7,153 nt of DNA from Acidobacteriota bacterium (lineage in GTDB: Bacteria; Acidobacteriota; Thermoanaerobaculia; Multivoradales; JAHEKO01): assembly GCA_024638355.1 (NCBI GenBank), contig JAHEKO010000193.1, positions 1-7,153 on the forward strand, in the 5' to 3' direction. Made by a program: the position numbers and the translations under genes. The notes under the pieces were generated by a model, which had not been told where the DNA came from, did not search any database, and was given only the letters and a program-made list of their open reading frames with translations. Shown here piece by piece: positions 1 to 3,978 of this stretch. How positions within the stretch are numbered: the first letter of the stretch is position 1; every line of letters starts with the position of its first letter.

Positions 1-263
1 AAGGTGTCGGGACCGACGACGGCGCGCGAGCTCTCGCCGAAGCCCTCGACGTCGACGCCGAAGACCTGGGCGGTGCCGACTCCCCAGGTGACCTGGAAGC
101 GCGGCTCGCGCTCGCCATCGGCCGCGATCAGCACCAGGACGCGGCCGTCGAGCGGCTCGAGACCGAGCTCGCCCGACAGCCGGACGGAAAGCTCGAGGGC
201 GTGAGCGGGGACGGTCAGAGAGCCCAGAGCGGCCAGCGCGAGAGCGCATCTCAGTAGCTTCAT
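1..263 (-). CDS. Exported protein, N-terminal fragment (putative-esterase-like N-terminus)
   Basis: Partial gene: only the first 87 codons are present and the frame is still open at the left edge. The ATG (complement of 261-263) follows a strong ribosome binding site, GGAGGAGA, about 6 bases upstream. Residues 1-22 form a signal peptide: a basic start (MKLLR), a hydrophobic Leu/Ala core, and an Ala-His-Ala cleavage site before LELSV. The mature part begins LELSVRLSGELG, followed by a beta-rich stretch (RVLVLIAADG, then EPRFQVTW, then VFGVDVEGF). From memory, this pattern resembles the N-terminal beta domain of large acidobacterial exported proteins annotated as putative or enterochelin-type esterases. 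The hydrolase part would lie outside the window, so the catalytic function cannot be seen here. Secretion is well supported; the esterase link is a tentative inference. The gene diverges from the S8 protease gene. Confidence 0.75.
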   Translation of the reverse strand, partial: MKLLRCALALAALGSLTVPAHALELSVRLSGELGLEPLDGRVLVLIAADGEREPRFQVTWGVGTAQVFGVDVEGFGESSRAVVGPDT

Positions 264-267
264 ACGG

Positions 268-277
268 TCTCTCCTCC
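268..277 (-). promoter_or_regulatory. Ribosome binding site of the left-edge exported protein
   Basis: On the minus strand this reads GGAGGAGAGA, a near-ideal Shine-Dalgarno sequence 4-6 bases before the ATG at 263. It decides the start codon of the truncated gene and gives the best translation signal in the window. Confidence 0.8.
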
Positions 278-284
278 GTCGGCG

Positions 285-290
285 ATCCTA
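285..290 (-). promoter_or_regulatory. Probable -10 element (TAGGAT) for the left-edge gene
   Basis: The minus strand reads TAGGAT inside GCTAGGATCGC (282-292). The same 11 bases recur upstream of the cupin gene (2859-2869), and a close variant precedes the large envelope-protein gene. Transcription starting about 7 bases downstream would give a short leader that still contains the GGAGGAGA ribosome binding site. I see no convincing TTGACA-like -35 box, so the call rests on the recurrence and position of the -10-like motif. Confidence 0.4.
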
Positions 291-557
291 GCTCACGCGC
301 CGCCCTCAGCGATGGATTTCGATGCGTCGATCGGCGCCGAAAATACGGCTGCATCACTCATTCTGAGCGCCTTCCGACGCGCCGCTTTTCTCGCGGACGA
401 GAGGCCGCTCCCCGCCCTCCGGCCCCCGAACGACGGCGGAAAGACCGGACGGACGGCCGCTTTGCTCCCGGCTGAGCGGCGCACCCGACGTGTCGCCATG
501 CGCATCTCTCGATGGTACGTCGATTGCCCCTCCATAGGCGCGTGCGGTGTTCTTGAC

Positions 558-562
558 GGGAG
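558..562 (+). promoter_or_regulatory. Ribosome binding site of the S8 protease
   Basis: GGGAG lies 6 bases before the ATG at 569. It supports that start over other in-frame choices and fits the signal peptide that begins there. Confidence 0.65.
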
Positions 563-568
563 TCCTCT

Positions 569-2338
569 ATGAAACAGCTACTCGTTCGGTTGACCACTCT
601 CGCGGTCGCCGGGGCCCTCTTGCCGGTGGCCCCGCTGCCGGCCGCGTCGAAGATCAGCTCGAAGATCCAGAAGACCGTCTCCGTCGAGTCCGGCGGGGAG
701 CGACCGCGGCCCGACGCTCGGCCTCGACAGAAGCTCGCTCGCCTGAGCTCTCGAGTCCAGGCGTTGGCCGAGTCGCGATCCGACGAGATGGTGGACGTGA
801 TCGTTCGCTACAAGACCGAGCCGGCCCTCGAGGAGGGCGCACGCGGCGATCGTTTCAGGGGTCGTACCCGCAGATCGTTCGAGCGCTTCTCGATGCGCGC
901 GGTGCGCGTGCCGGCAAACGAGCTCGAGGCCCTCGCCAACGACCCGAACATCGCCTTCATCAGCCGCGACGCCCCGGTCGAGGCCTTCTCGCTGTCCGCA
1001 CGCCGAACCGCCAGTTTGCCGAACGAGAACGTCGACTACTCGCTGCCGGAGTGGGACTTCTCGGTCGCCGTCCTCGACTCCGGAGTCGGCTTTCACGTCG
1101 ACATCTGGCCCGGACATACCCAGTACGACTTCGTCGGCAGGTCCGAGCCGGTCATGGGCGCCGGCGATCCCTTCGGCCACGGCAGTCACGTCGCGGGCGT
1201 GATCGTGGGCGACGGCTGGGATTCCGCCGGCGAGCTGCGCGGCGTCGCCTACAACGCCGGCCTGCTGTCGCTGCGGGTCCTCGACTCGCAGGGCCGCGGG
1301 GTCGTCTCCGACGTCATCGCCGCGCTCGAATGGGTGATCGACAACGCCGAAGCCGAGCGGATTCGCGTGATCAACCTGTCGCTGGGCAAGGCGATCGAAG
1401 AGGCGGCCGCCGACGACCCGCTGGTTCAGGCGGTGGAGGCGGTCTGGGACGCCGGCATCGTGGTGGTCTGCTCTGCCGGCAACTACGGGCGCGACGGCTA
1501 CGCGACGATCACCAGTCCCGGGAACTCGCGAAAGGTGATCACGGTGGGCTCGCTCACCGACAGCGGCACCAGCGACTTCAGCGACGACTACGTCTCGACC
1601 TATTCCTCGCAGGGCCCGACCGCCATCGACCACATCCTCAAGCCCGACCTCGTGGCGCCCGGGAATCGCTACATCGCGGCGACGTCGTACGAAGGTCGCC
1701 TGAGACAGGACCTTCCCGGCCGCCAGGTCTCCTGCGATTCGGCGGGGAACGAGATCGAGTACGGCGAGGGCGTGGCGTGCGCGGGAAGATATCTCGAGCT
1801 CTCCGGCACCAGCATGGCGGCCGCCATGGTCTCCGCCACCGCCGCGATGATGCTCGAGGCCGACCCCTTGCTGACACCCGACACCATCAAGGCGCGCTTG
1901 ATGAGATCTGCGCGGAAGGTCGCCGAGCAGGCCACCCGGGTCGGAGCGGGAGTTCTCGACATCGAAGCCGCTCTGAACGACACCGGCGAGGCGCTCCAGG
2001 CCCTCTCGCCACGGATGGAGCGCTCGGCGGAAGGCGGGGTCATCCTGATCGAGGACACCGCCAAGCTGTGGGGCGAGGAGTGGTCGGCGGCGTTCATCTG
2101 GTCCGATGGCTTCATCTGGAACGACAGCTACACCCATGCCGACGGCTATATCTGGAACGACGCGTTCATCTGGAACGACGCCTTTCTCTGGACCGACGCC
2201 TTCATCTGGTCGGACGGCTTCATCTGGAACGACGCCTTCATCTGGAACGACGCCTTCATCTGGTCGGACCACGTGACCAACGAAGACCCCCTGCTCGACC
2301 TCGTTCCGCAGGGGATGCTGCTCAACGACGACGGCTGA
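569..2338 (+). CDS. Secreted subtilisin-like (S8) serine protease with C-terminal FIWND-type hexapeptide repeats
   Basis: A complete 589-residue secreted endopeptidase. Residues 1-26 are a signal peptide (MKQLLVRLTT, hydrophobic core, cleavage near LPAA). Residues about 73-141 match an inhibitor-I9 propeptide (VDVIVRYK, then a C-terminal strand near NIAFISRD), so it is probably made as an inactive precursor. The catalytic domain spans about 160-470. It shows Asp170 in VAVLDSGV, His204 in HGSHVAG, oxyanion Asn305 in SAGN, KPDLVAPG at 358-365 and nucleophile Ser415 in GTSMAAAM. The triad is intact. The segment between KPDLVAPG and GTSM is long (about 47 residues) and carries Cys389 and Cys404, a possible disulfide. 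Residues 508-567 are ten tandem six-residue units with consensus (A/G)F(I/L)W(N/S/T)D, followed by a short acidic tail. Other long open frames over this interval are shadows of its high-GC codon use. The natural substrate cannot be told; the protein acts outside the cytoplasmic membrane. Confidence 0.96.
   Translation: MKQLLVRLTTLAVAGALLPVAPLPAASKISSKIQKTVSVESGGERPRPDARPRQKLARLSSRVQALAESRSDEMVDVIVRYKTEPALEEGARGDRFRGRTRRSFERFSMRAVRVPANELEALANDPNIAFISRDAPVEAFSLSARRTASLPNENVDYSLPEWDFSVAVLDSGVGFHVDIWPGHTQYDFVGRSEPVMGAGDPFGHGSHVAGVIVGDGWDSAGELRGVAYNAGLLSLRVLDSQGRGVVSDVIAALEWVIDNAEAERIRVINLSLGKAIEEAAADDPLVQAVEAVWDAGIVVVCSAGNYGRDGYATITSPGNSRKVITVGSLTDSGTSDFSDDYVSTYSSQGPTAIDHILKPDLVAPGNRYIAATSYEGRLRQDLPGRQVSCDSAGNEIEYGEGVACAGRYLELSGTSMAAAMVSATAAMMLEADPLLTPDTIKARLMRSARKVAEQATRVGAGVLDIEAALNDTGEALQALSPRMERSAEGGVILIEDTAKLWGEEWSAAFIWSDGFIWNDSYTHADGYIWNDAFIWNDAFLWTDAFIWSDGFIWNDAFIWNDAFIWSDHVTNEDPLLDLVPQGMLLNDDG
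2090..2269 (+). repeat. Ten 18-base tandem repeats encoding (A/G)F(I/L)W(N/S/T)D
   Basis: The end of the protease gene holds ten in-phase 18-base units, residues 508-567. In order the units are AFIWSD, GFIWND, SYTHAD, GYIWND, AFIWND, AFLWTD, AFIWSD, GFIWND, AFIWND and AFIWSD. Trp falls every six residues (511, 517, 529, 535, 541, 547, 553, 559, 565); unit 3 has His523 in that slot. Trp505 continues the phase one step upstream. Units 1-2 and 7-8 are the same pair, so larger blocks were probably duplicated. DNA copies differ mainly at third positions (gac/gat, gcc/gcg, tcc/tcg), showing that the peptide is kept under selection. The function is unknown; regular alternation of aromatic and acidic residues suggests a repetitive beta structure or a binding surface. 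Confidence 0.93.
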
Positions 2339-2345
2339 TCGCCGT
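2331..2345. terminator. Small hairpin at the convergent gene junction
   Basis: ACGGC (2331-2335) and GCCGT (2341-2345) can pair around a 5-base loop that contains the protease stop codon. It sits in the only space (10 bases) between two convergent genes. There is no T-tract on either side, so a role as a bidirectional terminator is only a possibility. Confidence 0.2.
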
Positions 2346-2348
2346 TCA

Positions 2349-2855
2349 CTAACGCGTCAGATTCCGGATCCGCTTCGCCTCGGCCGGATAGCGCTCGGTC
2401 AGGTCGTCACGCTCGCCGCCGAGGTAGTCGCTCGGCGTGAACCCGGGCGCCATGGTCGTTCCCATCAGGGCGAAGCGACCGCCGTCCACCAGCCGCGATC
2501 CCTGCCAGACACCGCGCGGCACGACGTGCTGCACCCGCTCGCCGGCCAGTAGATCCTGCCCGAGAATCACTCGTTCGGCGCGGCCGTCGGGATGGAGCTC
2601 CAGGAGCTCGACCGGATCGCCGAGATAGAAGTGGTAGACCTCGTCCGTCGGCAGCAGGTGGAGGGCCGAGAAGGAATCCGGATCGTTGGTCAGCAGGTAG
2701 TAGATCAACGTCGAAAGCGGCTTCTCCTCGCGATAGCGCTCGGGCAGCGCCGCTGCCGGTAGACTCTCGTCGGCCACCCAGGTCTGGCGGAAGAGGCCGC
2801 CCTCGACGGGGAGCGGCGCGAGCTTCAAGGCGGCGATGATCTCCTCGACCTTCAT
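2349..2855 (-). CDS. DUF985-type cupin domain protein (Cupin_5 family)
   Basis: A complete 168-residue protein of typical length for the DUF985 (Cupin_5) family, which includes yeast YML079w and folds as a double-stranded beta-helix like RmlC. Family signatures run in order: PVEGGLFRQTW at 16-26 (family form HPEGG.yRet), STLIYYLL at 48-55, ALHLLPTDEVYHFYLGDP at 64-81 with His66, Glu72 and His75, a glycine turn LHPDG at 87-91, then VVPRGVWQGSRL at 111-122 and a C-terminal APGFTPSDY followed by ERYP. The biochemical role of the family is not established; sugar or small-molecule binding has been proposed from the fold. There is no signal peptide, so it is cytoplasmic. Its ATG has only a weak AGGA upstream, which is part of a TAGGAT -10-like box, so the mRNA may be leaderless or nearly so. 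It is convergent with the protease and divergent from the dehydrogenase, so it is a single-gene unit. Confidence 0.93.
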   Translation of the reverse strand: MKVEEIIAALKLAPLPVEGGLFRQTWVADESLPAAALPERYREEKPLSTLIYYLLTNDPDSFSALHLLPTDEVYHFYLGDPVELLELHPDGRAERVILGQDLLAGERVQHVVPRGVWQGSRLVDGGRFALMGTTMAPGFTPSDYLGGERDDLTERYPAEAKRIRNLTR

Positions 2856-2861
2856 GCCGCG

Positions 2862-2867
2862 ATCCTA
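2862..2867 (-). promoter_or_regulatory. Probable -10 element (TAGGAT) of the cupin gene
   Basis: The minus strand reads TAGGAT, then exactly 6 bases, then the cupin ATG. The surrounding 11 bases, GCTAGGATCGC (2859-2869), are identical to those upstream of the left-edge gene. A -10 box this close to ATG places the transcription start at or within a base or two of the start codon. Confidence 0.4.
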
Positions 2868-2904
2868 GCCTGGGCCGGCTCCAGCGGTCGTCGGCCTACG
2901 GCGG

Positions 2905-2910
2905 TATGCT
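2905..2910 (+). promoter_or_regulatory. Probable -10 element (TATGCT) of the dehydrogenase gene
   Basis: TATGCT lies exactly 6 bases before the ATG at 2917, mirroring the TAGGAT spacing of the divergent cupin gene. No Shine-Dalgarno sequence is visible between it and the ATG. The -35 regions of the two divergent promoters would overlap around 2882-2890, so transcription in the two directions may compete or be co-regulated. No good TTGACA match is present. Confidence 0.4.
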
Positions 2911-2916
2911 TCGGTC

Positions 2917-3807
2917 ATGACTCTGTACGTCGAGAAGCTCTGCGTCACCGGTGCGGGCCAGATGGGCTCGCAGATCGCCATGCTCGGCGCCCTGGCCGGA
3001 ATCGAGACCCACCTGCACGACATTTCCGAAGAGCAGCTCGAGGCGGCCATGGTCCAGAATCGCAAACACCTGCTGCGCCGGGTCGCCAAGGGCAAGCTCC
3101 ACGCCGACGAGCTGGAGGCCGCCTTCGAGCGCTTGACCACGACCACCGAGCTGGCCGCGGCCGCCGACGGCGTCGACTTCGTCATCGAGGCGGTCACCGA
3201 GCGCCTCGAGGTCAAGCGCGCGGTCTTCGCCGAGCTCGACCGCTACGCGCTCGACCGCGCCATTCTCGCGACCAACAGCTCGTATCTCATGAGCTCGCAG
3301 ATCGCCGACGCCACCCAGCGGCCGAGCCAGGTCTGCAACATGCACTTCTTCTATCCGCCCCTGGTGATGAAGTTGGTGGAGGTGGTCAAGGGAGAGGCGA
3401 CTTCGACGGAGACCGCCGAGAGCGCCATGACCCTCGCCCGCCGGCTCGGCCGCGAGCCGGTGCTGCTGCACAAGGAGCTGCCGGGCTTTCTCGTCAACCG
3501 CGTGCTACGGGCCATCGTCGACGAGGCCTACTACCTGCTGGAGAGCGGCGTCGCCTCGTTCGAGGACATCGACGCCGCCTGCCGGCTCGGCCTCAACCAC
3601 CCGCTCGGCCCCTTCCAGCTGTCGGACTTCTCCGGACTCGACATCGGCTACAACGCGCGGCGCGAGATCTTCGAGCGCAGCGGCCGGCCCGAGGACGCTC
3701 CTCCGCGCGCTCTGGCCGTCCGGGTGGAGCGCGGCGACCTCGGCCGCAAGACCGGCCGTGGCTTCTACGACTACTCGACCACGCCGCCGAAGCCGACCGA
3801 GGACTGA
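2917..3807 (+). CDS. 3-hydroxyacyl-CoA dehydrogenase, NAD-dependent (HbdA/PaaH-like)
   Basis: A complete 296-residue cytoplasmic enzyme, the usual length for the short single-function type. It should oxidise (S)-3-hydroxyacyl-CoA to 3-ketoacyl-CoA with NAD, or run in reverse, in fatty-acid beta-oxidation, butanoate or phenylacetate-type pathways. The N-terminal Rossmann domain (about 5-188) opens with VTGAGQMG (Gly12, Gly14, Gly17) and has Asp35 at the end of the second strand to bind the adenosine ribose. Catalytic residues are visible: His143 in NMHFFYPP and Glu155 in KLVEVV, 12 apart as in characterised enzymes, plus Ser122 in TNSSYL and Asn194 in GFLVNRV. The C-terminal dimerisation domain (about 188-290) ends with the family signature GRKTGRGFYDY. 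No thiolase or hydratase gene is next to it, so the exact pathway and chain length are open. The start codon lacks a Shine-Dalgarno sequence. Confidence 0.95.
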   Translation: MTLYVEKLCVTGAGQMGSQIAMLGALAGIETHLHDISEEQLEAAMVQNRKHLLRRVAKGKLHADELEAAFERLTTTTELAAAADGVDFVIEAVTERLEVKRAVFAELDRYALDRAILATNSSYLMSSQIADATQRPSQVCNMHFFYPPLVMKLVEVVKGEATSTETAESAMTLARRLGREPVLLHKELPGFLVNRVLRAIVDEAYYLLESGVASFEDIDAACRLGLNHPLGPFQLSDFSGLDIGYNARREIFERSGRPEDAPPRALAVRVERGDLGRKTGRGFYDYSTTPPKPTED

Positions 3808-3821
3808 CCGCAACGCGGGTC

Positions 3822-3829
3822 CACCTTCT
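3822..3829. repeat. Left target-site duplication, CACCTTCT
   Basis: This is the exact 8-base partner of 3947-3954, directly abutting the left end (GGTAGTG) of the inverted-repeat element. The match extends to 9 bases if the preceding C is counted, but that base on the right side belongs to the element's terminal pair. Confidence 0.6.
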
Positions 3830-3946
3830 GGTAGTGGGCCCGTTGGTATCGTCCGGGGCAGCAGGGGCCCGGCTGCCGCGCGAATATCCCGCCGGTGCTC
3901 GGGCTGCCTCCCTACCGCCCCGGACGAGACCAACGGACTCACTACC
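3830..3946. mobile_element. MITE-like element: 117 bases, 37-base terminal inverted repeats, no coding capacity
   Basis: The arms 3830-3866 and 3910-3946 pair without gaps: 32 Watson-Crick pairs, one G-T and four mismatches in 37 positions. The outermost bases are GGTAGTG and CACTACC. The 43-base centre has a further short stem (GCCCG 3867-3871 with CGGGC 3900-3904). The element is bounded by exact 8-base direct repeats, CACCTTCT, which is the mark of DDE-transposase insertion. No reading frame of note lies inside, so any transposase must act in trans. Families that leave 8-base duplications include IS6, IS66, IS256, ISL3 and IS1595; I cannot assign one from the ends. It lies between the dehydrogenase stop and the envelope-protein gene, and as RNA it would form a strong hairpin that could end or protect the dehydrogenase transcript. 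The alternative is a REP-type palindrome (a GTAG lies at the left foot), which would not explain the direct repeats. Confidence 0.6.
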
Positions 3947-3954
3947 CACCTTCT
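3947..3954. repeat. Right target-site duplication, CACCTTCT
   Basis: This exact copy of 3822-3829 directly abuts the right end (CACTACC) of the inverted-repeat element. It is also the left half of a small palindrome, CCACC-TTCTTC-GGTGG (3946-3961), which appears to be the original insertion target. Confidence 0.6.
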
Positions 3955-3961
3955 TCGGTGG

Positions 3962-3967
3962 TAGCAT
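3962..3967 (+). promoter_or_regulatory. Probable -10 element (TAGCAT) of the envelope-protein gene
   Basis: TAGCATCGC (3962-3970) differs by one base from the TAGGATCGC found upstream of two other genes in the window. It lies just outside the inverted-repeat element, and a -35 region 17 bases upstream would fall inside that element's right end. The insertion may therefore have altered or supplied the upstream half of this promoter. Confidence 0.4.
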
Positions 3968-3978
3968 CGCCGGGATTC

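Larger units (their letters stand above)
264..568. other. Intergenic region between the divergent exported-protein and protease genes
   Basis: This stretch of 305 bases has no gene I can support; the short open frames on both strands have no recognisable protein character. It holds the ribosome binding site and TAGGAT box of the left gene and the GGGAG site of the protease gene. Two imperfect direct copies of GCCGCTTTnCTCnCGG lie at 381-396 and 456-471, and each sits at a weak hairpin: TCTCG/CGAGA at 389-402 and GCCGCT/AGCGGC at 456-480. These might be regulatory, but nothing shows it. No clear promoter for the protease is visible; TAGGCG at 535-540 is a poor candidate. Confidence 0.5.

Noticed and set aside
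381..480. Two imperfect copies of a 16-base GC-rich sequence (381-396, 456-471), each at a weak hairpin, as possible operators
   Set aside because: Only 14 of 16 bases match, the hairpins have 5-6 pairs, and similar matches are expected in GC-rich DNA. Nothing ties them to a regulator.
293..597. Short open frames of 79-86 codons on both strands in the left intergenic region
   Set aside because: Composition is Arg/Ala/Ser-rich, no ribosome binding site fits, and they overlap each other on opposite strands. One runs into the protease signal peptide.
578..2272. A 564-codon open frame antisense to the protease
   Set aside because: It mirrors the codon bias of the protease, has no recognisable domain, and its repeat-like start is the complement of the hexapeptide repeats.
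547..2352. A second long open frame (about 600 codons) on the plus strand over the protease gene
   Set aside because: It is Arg/Gly-rich with no domain signal, while the overlapping frame has a signal peptide, a full S8 triad and a good ribosome binding site. It stays open because of high GC at third positions; its apparent terminal repeats are the shifted reading of the 18-base units.
3830..3946. The large inverted repeat as a simple intrinsic terminator
   Set aside because: No T-tract follows, the arms are far longer than needed, and the abutting 8-base direct repeats are better explained by transposition. It may still stop transcription as a side effect.
3830..3946. The inverted repeat as part of a CRISPR array or an attachment site
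   Set aside because: There is only one unit, no repeat-spacer periodicity, and no integrase or Cas gene nearby.
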